64,000 nucleotides of DNA. Source: an uncultured Lactococcus sp. (GTDB lineage: Bacteria; Bacillota; Bacilli; Lactobacillales; Streptococcaceae). The stretch covers positions 434,001 through 498,000 of the forward strand of contig NZ_CAKPUG010000001.1 in assembly GCF_934191625.1 (NCBI RefSeq). Direction: 5' to 3'. A model generated the notes under the pieces. That model was not told the DNA's origin. It did no database searches and worked only from the letters and a program-made list of their open reading frames with translations. Of this stretch, positions 42,646 to 52,410 are shown one piece after another (the first letter of the stretch is position 1; the number at the start of each line of letters is the position of its first letter). The translations under genes were made by a program, and so were the position numbers.

Positions 42646-43522
42646 GATAAAGCGCTTTTTACAAACAAAATTGGCGCAAATTGGTGTGTTCTTAATAATG
42701 CTCTTTATCTTTGTGAGCAACTTTTTACTCTGGCATCTTCCAATTGAATCTCTCCTCAATGCGACAATTCTTGCTTTGATCGTATTTGTGATTTATTTGG
42801 TTTCCTCATATTTTCGATGGGCGAACAGGGAAGCAATCTTATGTGACTTGAAACATGAGCTATCGGATTTGGAAAAGAATCTGCGAGCAAAAGAAAGACA
42901 TATTAAAGAAACGGAAGACATTATCAAAGTATGGTCCCATCAAATGAAAATACCTTTGGCAGCGATTGATTTAATGGCACAAACCGAGATTAATCCAATT
43001 GAATTAAAAAATCAAACTTTCGCTTTGGATAATTATTTGAAAATGTTATTGGAATATCAACGAATAGCCAATATTTCAACAGATTTTCATTTTGAAAAGT
43101 TTTCTGTTGCCCAACTTTTACGAGAGCTTCTCAAAAAATACAGTAGTTTCTTTATTCAAAAGAATTTATCCGTCACTATTTCAGGTGACTGGGAAATTAC
43201 CACAGATCGCAAATGGTTCAGTTTGGCAATTGAGCAACTGCTTAATAATGCTATAAAATATACAAATGAAGGAAGCTTAACAATTAGTATTGAAGAAAAC
43301 AAGATTGTTTTAAGTGATACTGGAATAGGAATTTTACCCGAAGATTTGCCACGAATATTTGAACATGGATTTACAGGCTATAATGGTCGCGGCCATTATA
43401 AAGCATCAGGTTTGGGCTTATATTTAACGAAACTTATTTTAGATCGTCTTGACTTCAGTATTAAGATAAGCTCAGAGCTAGGTGAAGGGACGGCAGTGGA
43501 GGTGGAAAAGATTGAACAATAA
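42632..43522 (+). CDS. BceS-like intramembrane-sensing histidine kinase
   Basis: 296 residues. Two closely spaced membrane helices (about 15-32 and 40-60) with only a few residues between, so it lacks an extracellular sensor; this is the hallmark of kinases that read out a BceAB-type transporter. Phospho-His in WSHQMKIPLAAIDLM, N-box NNAIKYT, G-box DTGIGI and GLGLYL. Resembles KinG of L. lactis. Confidence 0.91.
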   Translation: MPWSKIKRFLQTKLAQIGVFLIMLFIFVSNFLLWHLPIESLLNATILALIVFVIYLVSSYFRWANREAILCDLKHELSDLEKNLRAKERHIKETEDIIKVWSHQMKIPLAAIDLMAQTEINPIELKNQTFALDNYLKMLLEYQRIANISTDFHFEKFSVAQLLRELLKKYSSFFIQKNLSVTISGDWEITTDRKWFSLAIEQLLNNAIKYTNEGSLTISIEENKIVLSDTGIGILPEDLPRIFEHGFTGYNGRGHYKASGLGLYLTKLILDRLDFSIKISSELGEGTAVEVEKIEQ

Positions 43523-44063
43523 ACAAATAATACTTGCACGCTATCAAAATTTTGAAACCGAACGTTTAATTTTTAGGAAAGTAGAACTTGCGGATAAAGA
43601 AGATCTTTTCGAATACGCAAGCGATCCAGAAGTTGTACGCTATGTTTCGTTTCCCGCACACAAAGATTTAGCTATGACAGAAGAAAGTATTGTGGAGTAT
43701 TTTATACCACAACGTTTATTTTGCTGGGCAATTGTGGATAAGCAGAGCCACAAAATGATTGGTACCATTGATTTAAGGATTGACGGTGATCAAGCCATAT
43801 TTGGTTGGGTACTTAACCGTAACTTTTGGGGGAAAGGACTGATGCCAGAGGCAGCAGCTTCACTCAGAGATTTAGCATTTAACCAACTTGATGTAAAGGT
43901 TATTGTGGCAGAACATGTTGCAGAAAATCCAAAATCAGGACGTGTAATGGAAAAGATTGGTATGCGAAAAAGGGGGCAAGTCTATACATACATGGGAAAA
44001 GAGAAGCGTTCAGTTCTTTGTGATTATTGGGCATTGACGAAAGAAGAATATTTAAAAGCTTAA
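43512..44063 (+). CDS. GNAT acetyltransferase (RimJ/RimL type)
   Basis: 183 residues from TTG 43512, which has GGAGGTG at 43498-43504 with 7-nt spacing; the longer GTG-initiated frame has no ribosome-binding site. The fold is recognisable: TERLIFRKVELADKEDLFEYASDPEV at the N-terminus, GWVLNRNFWGKGLMPEAA for acetyl-CoA, and AENPKSGRVMEKIGMRK. The start lies inside the kinase gene (11-nt overlap), so it is translationally coupled to the two-component system. Target unknown: protein N-terminus, antibiotic or metabolite. Confidence 0.82.
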   Translation: MNNKQIILARYQNFETERLIFRKVELADKEDLFEYASDPEVVRYVSFPAHKDLAMTEESIVEYFIPQRLFCWAIVDKQSHKMIGTIDLRIDGDQAIFGWVLNRNFWGKGLMPEAAASLRDLAFNQLDVKVIVAEHVAENPKSGRVMEKIGMRKRGQVYTYMGKEKRSVLCDYWALTKEEYLKA

Positions 44064-44070
44064 AACTAGA

Positions 44071-44099
44071 AAGCCACTTGTACTTAGTGGTTTTTTTGA
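44071..44099 (+). terminator. Terminator after the acetyltransferase gene
   Basis: AAAGCCACT-TGTACT-TAGTGGTTT with T-run. Confidence 0.85.
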
Positions 44100-44142
44100 T
44101 AAAAGGTCAAGAAAAAAATATAATATTGCACCTCTTGACTTG

Positions 44143-44151
44143 TGCTATAAT
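44143..44151 (+). promoter_or_regulatory. Extended -10 promoter of aroA-aroK-phosphatase-recD2
   Basis: TGcTATAAT; the nearby TTGACT is only 5 nt upstream and cannot be its -35. Confidence 0.6.
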
Positions 44152-44181
44152 AGAAGTTAAAACGTAGAAAAGAAAGTTTGA

Positions 44182-45488
<1,307 letters not shown>

Positions 45489-45489
<1 letters not shown>

Positions 45490-45974
45490 TGTCAGTAGTG
45501 TTGATTGGGTTTATGGGCGCAGGAAAATCAACGATTGCCAGAACTCTGGATCGGGAGAACTTTATTGACCTTGATCAAATCATTGAAAAAGGGATTGGGA
45601 TGCCCATTCTGCAATTTTTTTCAGATTACGGTGAAGCTAAATTTCGCCAAATTGAAAGAGAAGCACTTGAGGCAGCCGTACTTTCAGGATTTAATGTTGC
45701 TACTGGAGGCGGTATTGTTCAACTTGCAGAAAATCGTGACTGTCTGAAAAAACTGCAAAATGTCGTCTATCTTAAGTCGGATTTTGAAACACTCTATGAA
45801 CGCATTCTGGCCGATAAAAAGAACAGACGGCCCTTGGCGTTACAGCCCAAGCAAGACGTAGAACGATTATTTGTTCAGCGTGAAAAATTCTATGAAGAAG
45901 TTGCGGATATTATTATTGAAACTAAAGATAAAAAACCAGAAGAAATAATTAAAGAAATTCAGGAATTAAAATGA
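45489..45974 (+). CDS. aroK: Shikimate kinase
   Basis: 161 residues. P-loop GFMGAGKST (7-15), DLDQIIE with the shikimate-binding Asp, GGGIV, and the lid around KKNRRPL. It phosphorylates shikimate for AroA. It overlaps aroA by one base (TAATG) and the next gene by 4 nt. pheA, which follows aroK in L. lactis, is absent. Confidence 0.94.
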
Positions 45975-46567
45975 AAATCTATTTTGTAAGACATGGTAAA
46001 ACACAATGGAATCTTGAAAAAAGGCTCCAAGGGCAAAAAGGGGATTCACCTCTTTTGCCAGAATCCTATGAAGCAATAGCTCGGGTAAATGAAAGACTGG
46101 AACAAATTGTCCAATTTGATAAGGTTATCTCTAGTCCGCAGCCACGAGCTGTAACTACTGCAAAATTACTAACTGATTTGCCTGTGAGTACAGATAGTCG
46201 TCTTTCCGAGTGGAATTTTGGTCAACTGGAAGGACAACTGGTAGCAGATGCACTCTTGAAGTACCCAGACGAAATGTTTGCTTCTCGTAATGAATTGCAA
46301 AATTTTGATGGACGCCATTTTGGAGCTGAAACAGTAGCTAATGTTTTAGCGCGTTTTGACAGTTTAGCAAATGATCTCAAGAAGCAGGAGGCTGAAAATA
46401 TATTACTGGTCGGGCATGGAGCTTCAGGTACTGCGGGAATGAGACATTTAGCGGGCTTCCCTCTGCAAGAGTTACGTACCGCTGGTGGTTTAGCCAATAA
46501 TAGTGTGACTGTCTTGGAAATGAAAGGACAGAGTTTTGAGATGATGCACTGGAATAAAGTGTTATGA
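45971..46567 (+). CDS. Histidine phosphatase (phosphoglycerate mutase-like)
   Basis: 198 residues. N-terminal FVRHGKTQWN with the phospho-His, SSPQPRAVTTAK with the second Arg, SEWNFGQLEG acid site and LVGHGASG with the second His. A small-molecule phosphatase, substrate unknown; distinct from the one at 9774 (longer, differs through the middle). Translationally coupled at both ends (ATGA-type overlaps) to aroK and recD2. Confidence 0.87.
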   Translation: MKIYFVRHGKTQWNLEKRLQGQKGDSPLLPESYEAIARVNERLEQIVQFDKVISSPQPRAVTTAKLLTDLPVSTDSRLSEWNFGQLEGQLVADALLKYPDEMFASRNELQNFDGRHFGAETVANVLARFDSLANDLKKQEAENILLVGHGASGTAGMRHLAGFPLQELRTAGGLANNSVTVLEMKGQSFEMMHWNKVL

Positions 46568-49005
46568 CAGAAAAAATCTATTTTACAGGAACAATTGAAG
46601 CCATTTTCTTTAGTAATCCTAGTAATTTTTACAAAGTACTCCTACTAGAAGTGGATGATACAAATAGTGATTATGAAGATTATGAAATTGTGGTAACTGG
46701 AACAATTGGTGATCTGATCGAAGGTGATAGTTATACTTTCTATGGCAAACTAACCACACATCCCAAATACGGGGAGCAGCTTCAAGTTGAAACATATGAA
46801 AAAGCTGTACCGACAAGTGCTGCAGGATTAATTAAATATTTTTCCTCTGATAAATTTCCCGGAATTGGTAAAAAGACAGCAGAAAGAATCGTGGCTCTTT
46901 TTCCTGATAATACAGTTGACAGTATCTTAAGTAAACCAGAAGAATTGGACGGTATACTTCCTTTAGCGAAGAAAAATTCTTTTATTAAAAGACTTCGTGA
47001 CAATCACGGTGTGGAAAAGATTTTATCGAAGCTTGCAGAATATGGTATTCCCAGTAAACTTCAATTTCAAATTCATGAGCTTTATAAAGATCAAACCCTA
47101 GAGATTATTGCCAAAAATCCTTACCAGTTGGTCGAGGATATTAAAGGTATCGGTTTTAAAACAGCGGATCAAATTGCTCAAGAATTAGGAATTGCAGCCG
47201 ATAGTAGTGATCGCTTTAGAGCAGGTTTAATGCATGTCGTGAAAACACATCCTTTAATTACAGGTGATACCTATATTGAAGCACGTGATCTTTTAGAGCA
47301 AACGATTCAACTCTTGGAAGAAGCACGTCAGATAGAAATTAACCCAGGAATTGTGGCTGGAGAAATCAACCATCTGCTTGAAGATGGTAAAATGCAACAA
47401 GAAGAAACTAAAATATTTGAAAATTCCCTTTATTTTGCTGAACAAGGTATTGGTGAATATCTCAAAAAACTTATTGGACGTAGTGCTCAGACCTTTTCAG
47501 ATGAGAAAATTGCGAAAAATATTGAACAAGTGGAGACTAAGCTCGGAATACGCTACGATAAGCTGCAAAAAGAAGCGATTTTTCAAGCTTTAAATTCTCA
47601 GTTCTTCATTTTAACTGGTGGTCCGGGGACAGGTAAAACAACAATTATCAATGGTTTCATCGAAACTTATGCAAAACTTCACGACATTGACTTAGATCCT
47701 GGGCATTATCACGACGATATTTTTCCCATTCTTCTTGCCGCACCGACTGGGCGAGCAAGTCGACGAATGAATGAACTTACTGGTTTACCAGCAGCAACAC
47801 TTCATCGACATTTAGGTTTAAATACAGATGAAGCAATGGATATGGAAAGTAATGATCTCTCAGGTTCGCTATTGATTGTAGATGAATTTTCAATGGTAGA
47901 TACTTGGCTGGCAAATAAACTTTTACAAGCTATTCCACCATCCATGAAGGTTCTTTTTGTAGGTGATGCTGACCAATTACCGTCAGTTGGTCCTGGACAA
48001 GTCTTTGCTGATTTATTGAAGCTGCCAGAGATTCCTTCAGTCCGCTTAGATAAAATTTTTCGTCAAGGAGCCGAATCGACGATTATTGATCTTGCCCATG
48101 AAATCAAGGAAGGACGCCTGCCCCACGATTTCACTAGTCGTCATCCCGATCGTTCCTATTTTGAAGCCGGTTCAGGACAAGTTGCTCATCTTGTGACTCA
48201 AGTGGCAAGCGCGTGGAAAAAAAGAGGAAATAATCCTTTTGAATTGCAGATTTTAGCCCCCATGTATAAAGGTGTAGCTGGAATAAACACGCTCAATGGC
48301 CTTTTACAAGAATTGTTCAATCCTCTCAATGAGCGACAAGAGTTTAATTATCAGGATATTCATTTTCGAGAGGAAGATAAAGTTCTCCATTTGGTCAATG
48401 ATGCAGAAAACAATGTTTTTAATGGAGATTTAGGGAGAATTATTGAACTTATTCCGGCAAAACATACAGAAAGCAAGCAAGATGAAATCGTGATGGATTT
48501 TGATGGTCAGGAAGTGAGCTACCCCCGCGCAGAGTGGTATAAAATCACCTTGGCTTACGCAATGTCTATTCACAAATCTCAAGGGAGTGAGTTCTCGACA
48601 GTTGTTGTTCCGATGGTTTCGTCCTATTCAAGAATGCTAGAACGCAATCTCTTATATACAGCAATTACCCGAGCCAAACAAAGTCTGATTCTTATCGGAG
48701 AGCAAAAAGCCTTTGCACAAGCTGTGCAAAAAGAAAGTGCCAACCGAAAAACTTTTCTGAAGGAGCGATTTACAGGAAAGTCAGAGCCTCTTGAACAAGA
48801 AAAGAGTACTTTGATAGAGGAAAGTAAAAAGACAACTGCTCGAGTCACTCGACCTCGAACAGAGGAAATTTCACTTTTCCCTGAAGAAAATCTTTCGCCT
48901 CCATCGTATGGAACTAATCCATTTTTAACAGCGGATTTAATTAATTCTGGTGAATTTGATCCGTTGATTGGGCTTACTGAATCCGACTTTATGATTTTTA
49001 AATAA
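46564..49005 (+). CDS. recD2: RecD2-like superfamily 1 DNA helicase
   Basis: 813 residues. N-terminal OB-like domain and helix-hairpin-helix stretches (FPGIGKKTAERIV, IKGIGFKTADQIA) precede the helicase core: Walker A GGPGTGKTT at about 352-360, Walker B LLIVDEFSMVD, GDADQLPSVGPG, and motif VI TAITRAK. RecD2 lacks RecBC partners and acts in replication-fork and DNA-damage tolerance. The Ser/Glu-rich C-terminal tail (about 735-790) is disordered-looking. It is the last gene of the aroA transcript. Confidence 0.94.
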   Translation: MTEKIYFTGTIEAIFFSNPSNFYKVLLLEVDDTNSDYEDYEIVVTGTIGDLIEGDSYTFYGKLTTHPKYGEQLQVETYEKAVPTSAAGLIKYFSSDKFPGIGKKTAERIVALFPDNTVDSILSKPEELDGILPLAKKNSFIKRLRDNHGVEKILSKLAEYGIPSKLQFQIHELYKDQTLEIIAKNPYQLVEDIKGIGFKTADQIAQELGIAADSSDRFRAGLMHVVKTHPLITGDTYIEARDLLEQTIQLLEEARQIEINPGIVAGEINHLLEDGKMQQEETKIFENSLYFAEQGIGEYLKKLIGRSAQTFSDEKIAKNIEQVETKLGIRYDKLQKEAIFQALNSQFFILTGGPGTGKTTIINGFIETYAKLHDIDLDPGHYHDDIFPILLAAPTGRASRRMNELTGLPAATLHRHLGLNTDEAMDMESNDLSGSLLIVDEFSMVDTWLANKLLQAIPPSMKVLFVGDADQLPSVGPGQVFADLLKLPEIPSVRLDKIFRQGAESTIIDLAHEIKEGRLPHDFTSRHPDRSYFEAGSGQVAHLVTQVASAWKKRGNNPFELQILAPMYKGVAGINTLNGLLQELFNPLNERQEFNYQDIHFREEDKVLHLVNDAENNVFNGDLGRIIELIPAKHTESKQDEIVMDFDGQEVSYPRAEWYKITLAYAMSIHKSQGSEFSTVVVPMVSSYSRMLERNLLYTAITRAKQSLILIGEQKAFAQAVQKESANRKTFLKERFTGKSEPLEQEKSTLIEESKKTTARVTRPRTEEISLFPEENLSPPSYGTNPFLTADLINSGEFDPLIGLTESDFMIFK

Positions 49006-49034
49006 AAAAGACCGATTTAAACCGGTCTTTTTTA
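49004..49034. terminator. Terminator of recD2 (bidirectional)
   Basis: AAAAAAGACCG/CGGTCTTTTTT around a 8-nt loop; poly-A and poly-T on the two sides serve the convergent small gene too. Confidence 0.9.
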
Positions 49035-49049
49035 TTTGCACTTTTAGCC

Positions 49050-49259
49050 TCAGAAAGTTAAATCATCAAAATCAGTGAGCTCATTTTGGAGCTTTTGCGT
49101 TAGTACCGTATAAGCTACTGCATATTTTTTAGGATAAGCATCGCTTACAGACAATTCGTTGGCTTTTTCTAAAGCAGAGAATAAACCTTCAGTCATGTTG
49201 ACATTATTTAGTATGCATAAAGCCAAATCATGCACGCGTTGTTCTTTTGTAAGATTCAT
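49050..49259 (-). CDS. Small hypothetical protein
   Basis: 69 residues, acidic, all-helical in appearance (MNLTKEQRVHDLALCILNN...). No membrane segment or known motif. AAAGGA lies about 11 nt before the ATG, and a terminator lies downstream on its strand, which supports a real gene. Confidence 0.6.
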   Translation of the reverse strand: MNLTKEQRVHDLALCILNNVNMTEGLFSALEKANELSVSDAYPKKYAVAYTVLTQKLQNELTDFDDLTF

Positions 49260-49484
49260 AATACCCAGTTCCTTTCCGTTAAGTTGAGTAAATAATTACG
49301 AACGATAAGCTTATCAACATTATATCATGGTAAAGGTTAAGAAAAGTAAAAATTGCTTTAAATTTTAAAGGGCTTTGTGGTAGTTCTTTGAAAAATGTAC
49401 TTTTTGTCAGAAAAATTATTTTAATTTTTTAAACTTTGACTTATATGAGAAAGCAACTGTATGATTTGATGGTATAATTAAAAA

Positions 49485-49560
49485 AGGCAAAATAAAACAA
49501 TACATAGCACAAATTTTTTAATACTTTGAATTAGACCACGCCTTGCCAGTGTGGTTTTTA
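49485..49560 (+). ncRNA. Candidate small RNA
   Basis: An extended -10 TGgTATAAT (49470-49478) predicts a start near 49485; 75 nt later ACCAC...GTGGT followed by TTTTTA resembles a terminator. GGCAA near the 5' end can pair with TTGCC near the 3' end. No open frame of useful size inside and no RNA family recognised. Confidence 0.35.
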
Positions 49561-49706
49561 TCTATGTGCAAGGTAGAAGTCAATAGCTAAGCAGTGTGTT
49601 TATCGCTTTCTTTACGTTTGAGAATTTTTTGAAATTGTAAACGAATATTATTAAGTGTACTCAACATGCTTTATAATTTTCGTTATTACTAACTTATGTC
49701 AAAAAA

Positions 49707-49732
49707 GCTCTTCTAGGAGCTTTTTGTTTAGT
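49707..49732 (+). terminator. Orphan terminator hairpin
   Basis: AAAAAGCTC-TTCTAG-GAGCTTTTT; no gene precedes it within 650 nt on this strand, which suggests an unannotated transcript. Confidence 0.75.
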
Positions 49733-49782
49733 ATAAAAAAGGATGAAACTCTGGGAATCACTGAATAATTTTTAAAATATAA

Positions 49783-49815
49783 AAAGAAGCATGTTACCAA
49801 TGGTTACATGCTTCT
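49783..49815 (-). terminator. Terminator of the HD-domain gene
   Basis: On the minus strand GAAGCATG...CATGCTTC, extended to a 13-bp stem with one mismatch, followed by TTTTTATATTTT. Confidence 0.85.
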
Positions 49816-49837
49816 CATGAACTACTATGTTAATAGT

Positions 49838-50341
49838 TCAAATTGGAAGGTGACGTTTAAAGTATTTGCGCGTTTTCCATTTGAAACGTGCTGTGTCTAC
49901 GCCTTCAGTCATTGCGACATAATCATCGGCTAAGGTAACAACCCAGCTTTCTTTATAACGTGGTGGTGCAATTGTGGCTCCCCACATATGTTTGACGATA
50001 CAATCATACTCAAGATCTGACAGGGTAGTAATTTTTGCCGCATTACGTGCAGCAATGCGAGGATGAACATAGGCATGACTTTTGTTGAATTTAGTGTCGC
50101 GCCAATCGTAGTAGAAAAGGTCGTGTAAGAGACCTGCGCGGGCAGCAGATTTTGCATTCCAGCCCATCTTTTTACAAACTAAATAGCTCACATAACTTAC
50201 CTTGATTGAATGAATCAAACGTGTTGAAGTATAGTGATGTGTGATTTCATCAAGCTGTTTCAGTTCCGGCATTTCAAGAAAGTGACCAACATAACTCATA
50301 AACTCGGCATCTGTCAACCATGGATTTTCATCTAATTTCAT
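49838..50341 (-). CDS. HD-domain phosphohydrolase, probably leaderless
   Basis: 167 residues starting MKLDENPW. HD motif GLLHDLFYYDW with upstream metal His in LIHSIKVS, and later HMWG and LADDYV complete the metal site, so it should be a nucleotide or phosphate-ester hydrolase. A frame extension to 50419 is rejected because the promoter TATAAT (50348-50353, minus strand) lies inside it. The predicted transcription start falls on the A of this ATG, and no ribosome-binding site exists; ATG 50347 (two codons earlier) touches the -10. Confidence 0.8.
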   Translation of the reverse strand: MKLDENPWLTDAEFMSYVGHFLEMPELKQLDEITHHYTSTRLIHSIKVSYVSYLVCKKMGWNAKSAARAGLLHDLFYYDWRDTKFNKSHAYVHPRIAARNAAKITTLSDLEYDCIVKHMWGATIAPPRYKESWVVTLADDYVAMTEGVDTARFKWKTRKYFKRHLPI

Positions 50342-50347
50342 AACCAT

Positions 50348-50375
50348 ATTATAGCACCATTCTCTAAAATGTAAA
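50348..50375 (-). promoter_or_regulatory. Promoter of the HD-domain gene
   Basis: On the minus strand TTTACA, 16-nt spacer, TATAAT with extended TGc. The -10 ends one base before ATG 50347 and 7 nt before ATG 50341. Confidence 0.8.
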
Positions 50376-50437
50376 TAGCAATATGCAATTTTACACAAGA
50401 AAAAAGAAAAATATTTCAATTTTCTTTTGACAAACAG

Positions 50438-50466
50438 TTGCTAAAAAGCCAAAAATCCTGTATAAT
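50438..50466 (+). promoter_or_regulatory. Promoter of rpsT
   Basis: TTGCTA (50438-50443), 17-nt spacer, TATAAT (50461-50466). A TTGACA at 50427 is too far away. Confidence 0.75.
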
Positions 50467-50497
50467 TTATAGGTATTACAAAAATTTGGAGGAAATA

Positions 50498-50731
50498 ATG
50501 GCTAATATCAAATCTGCAATCAAACGCGCTGAATTGAACGTTGTTGCTAACGAACGCAACTCACAACAAAAATCTGCAATGCGTACTGCAATCAAAAAAT
50601 TTGAAACTGCACCAAGCGAAGATACATTCAAAGCTGCAAGCTCTGCAATCGACAAAGCTGCTTCAAAAGGTCTTATCCACGCTAACAAAGCTTCACGTGA
50701 TAAATCACGTTTGGCAGCTAAATTGGGCTAA
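50498..50731 (+). CDS. rpsT: Ribosomal protein S20
   Basis: 77 residues, starting [12 protein letters not shown] and ending [10 protein letters not shown], typical for S20. GGAGG lies 6 nt before the ATG. A 20-codon upstream extension of the frame contains the promoter and is not coding. S20 binds 16S rRNA early in 30S assembly. Divergent from the HD-domain gene. Confidence 0.96.
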   Translation: MANIKSAIKRAELNVVANERNSQQKSAMRTAIKKFETAPSEDTFKAASSAIDKAASKGLIHANKASRDKSRLAAKLG

Positions 50732-50741
50732 TTCTTAATTG

Positions 50742-50782
50742 CAAAAAAATATTCCTGTCTGCTGATAGGATTTTTTTTTACT
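50742..50782 (+). terminator. Terminator of rpsT
   Basis: AAAATATTCCTGTC-TGCT-GATAGGATTTTTTTT. Confidence 0.85.
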
Positions 50783-50840
50783 CTAAAAAGGGAATAAGTT
50801 TGGTCAATTCTTATGATAATACTAAAACAAGAACTATAAA

Positions 50841-50849
50841 TGATATAAT
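50841..50849 (+). promoter_or_regulatory. Extended -10 promoter of the GyrI-like gene and ung
   Basis: TGaTATAAT without a recognisable -35. Confidence 0.55.
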
Positions 50850-50930
50850 ATTATTATTAACAGTGTTGAATTTGTGTGCAGAATGACAGTATTTAATAGT
50901 GGTTCAGAAAGGAGTGGAGAAGAAAGTAGA

Positions 50931-50967
50931 AAAATTTTCTCTTATAAGACAAATAAGAGAAAATTTT
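50931..50967. repeat. Perfect 15-bp inverted repeat before the GyrI-like gene
   Basis: Arms 50931-50945 and 50953-50967 (AAAATTTTCTCTTAT and its complement) with a 7-nt loop. It lies in the leader if translation starts at 50992, about 15 nt after a good AAAGGAG (50908-50914). It could be an operator or an RNA hairpin. Confidence 0.8.
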
Positions 50968-50991
50968 CCACTTATTTTCCGACAGCAAGTG

Positions 50992-51648
50992 ATGATAGAT
51001 TCTACAAAAGTAGACTTTAAAAAAACTGAAAAAGAACTCTACTTTCCTAAAAAAATTGAAGTAATTAATGTGCCTGAGATGGCTTATTTGACTGTCTCTG
51101 GACAAGGAGCTCCAGCCGGCGCTGCTTTCCAAGAAGCTATTTCTTCTCTTTATCCTGTAGCTTATGCTATTTCAATGGCCTATAAAAGAGAAGACATGGA
51201 TATTCCTCATTTTTATCGTTTTGTTATGCCTCCTTTAGAAGGTTTGTGGACAAGCAAAACAGCTCCAATAGCTAATGAGCCTCTCCGGAAAGAAGAGCTG
51301 ATATGGAAGATTATGATTCGGATGCCAAACTTTGTAACCGAGGAGCTTGTGGAGTGGGCAAAAAAAGAAGTGTCATTAAAGAAAAAACGAGATTTTTCTC
51401 AAATAAAGTATGAAAAAATTAAAGACGGACTTTGTATTCAAGCTATGCATAAGGGGAGTTTTGAATATGAAGCAGAAACTTTTGCCTTAATGGAAACTTT
51501 TGCTGCTACAGAAGGCTATGAGCTTATCCACAAAGAATATCATCATCGTGAGATTTATCTCAGTGATTTCCGTAAAACTTCCTCCGAAAAGTTAAAAACA
51601 GTATTGCGGCAATATGCACAAATTAAAACCAAGGAGAAAGAGAAATAA
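50992..51648 (+). CDS. GyrI-like domain protein
   Basis: 218 residues from ATG 50992 ([21 protein letters not shown]), which matches the usual start of this family; the frame is open to a GTG at 50899, giving 249 residues with an atypical N-terminus. The family has a SOUL/GyrI-like small-molecule-binding fold; [19 protein letters not shown] and the C-terminal [20 protein letters not shown] are its signatures (seen in parts). The role may be drug or toxin sequestration. Overlaps ung by one base (TAATG). The start is uncertain: no ribosome-binding site is near 50992. Confidence 0.75.
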   Translation: MIDSTKVDFKKTEKELYFPKKIEVINVPEMAYLTVSGQGAPAGAAFQEAISSLYPVAYAISMAYKREDMDIPHFYRFVMPPLEGLWTSKTAPIANEPLRKEELIWKIMIRMPNFVTEELVEWAKKEVSLKKKRDFSQIKYEKIKDGLCIQAMHKGSFEYEAETFALMETFAATEGYELIHKEYHHREIYLSDFRKTSSEKLKTVLRQYAQIKTKEKEK

Positions 51649-52307
51649 TGAAAAAAACTGATTGGAGTACACCTTTAAGAGACAGATTGCCTGAAGAATA
51701 CTTTTCATCACTCGTTGATTTTATCAATGAAGTTTATTCCAAAGGGAAAGTTTATCCACCTGAGGATAAAATATTTCGGGCCATTGAATTGACCGCCTTG
51801 TCGGATGTTAAAGTTATACTGGTTGGGCAGGATCCTTATCCACAACCAGGCAAAGCACAAGGACTGAGTTTTTCCTATCCGGCCTCTTTCACAGTAAACC
51901 GACCAGATTCTATTGTGAATATTCGGAAAGAACTCAAAAGTGAGGGATTTGATAAGGAGGACTCAGATTTAACACATTGGGCTGAGCAAGGTGTTTTATT
52001 ACTCAATGCTGTGCTTACTGTTCCTGAGATGAAGTCAAATGCTCATAAGGGGAAAATCTGGGAGCCCTTAACGGATGAGATAATAAAAATTGCTTCGGAT
52101 GACAGCCGGCCGAAAGTCTTCCTTTTGTGGGGCGGTGATGCGCGTAAGAAGGCAAAACTAATTGATACCTCCAAACATTTGGTGCTCGAGTCTGCACATC
52201 CCTCGCCTCTTTCTGCATCTCGTGGATTCTTTGGCTCACGTCCTTTTTCTAAAGCCAATGATTTTTTAGAAAAAACAGGACAAAAAGGGATAGATTGGTC
52301 AAAATAA
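51648..52307 (+). CDS. ung: Uracil-DNA glycosylase, family 1
   Basis: 219 residues. Catalytic Asp in VGQDPYP, uracil pocket, and the C-terminal [17 protein letters not shown] loop with the catalytic His. It removes uracil from DNA. The ATG overlaps the stop of the GyrI-like gene; AAGGAG lies in its 3' end. Confidence 0.97.
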   Translation: MKKTDWSTPLRDRLPEEYFSSLVDFINEVYSKGKVYPPEDKIFRAIELTALSDVKVILVGQDPYPQPGKAQGLSFSYPASFTVNRPDSIVNIRKELKSEGFDKEDSDLTHWAEQGVLLLNAVLTVPEMKSNAHKGKIWEPLTDEIIKIASDDSRPKVFLLWGGDARKKAKLIDTSKHLVLESAHPSPLSASRGFFGSRPFSKANDFLEKTGQKGIDWSK

Positions 52308-52349
52308 GAAAAATATGAAGGAAGAACTCTAAACTAAGACTCAAGTCTG

Positions 52350-52378
52350 ATGACAGCCTTGTAATTTTTTGGTAAAAT
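52350..52378 (+). promoter_or_regulatory. Promoter of the BI-1 family gene
   Basis: ATGACA (52350-52355), 17-nt spacer, TAAAAT (52373-52378) with extended TGg. Confidence 0.7.
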
Positions 52379-52410
52379 AGTCTTAAAGGTATATTAGAAA
52401 AGGAGATACT

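Larger units (their letters stand above)
49260..49837. other. 578-nt gene-free region
   Basis: No supported protein gene. Contains an ACGAAC motif next to the 12-bp palindrome GATAAGCTTATC (49304-49315), an extended -10 promoter (49470-49478), two terminator-like hairpins on the plus strand (49531-49560, 49707-49732) and one on the minus strand (49783-49815). Confidence 0.6.

Noticed and set aside
49293..49306. PurBox-like AATTACGAACGAT before the small minus-strand gene
   Set aside because: Two mismatches, and no promoter at the -76 distance on either strand.
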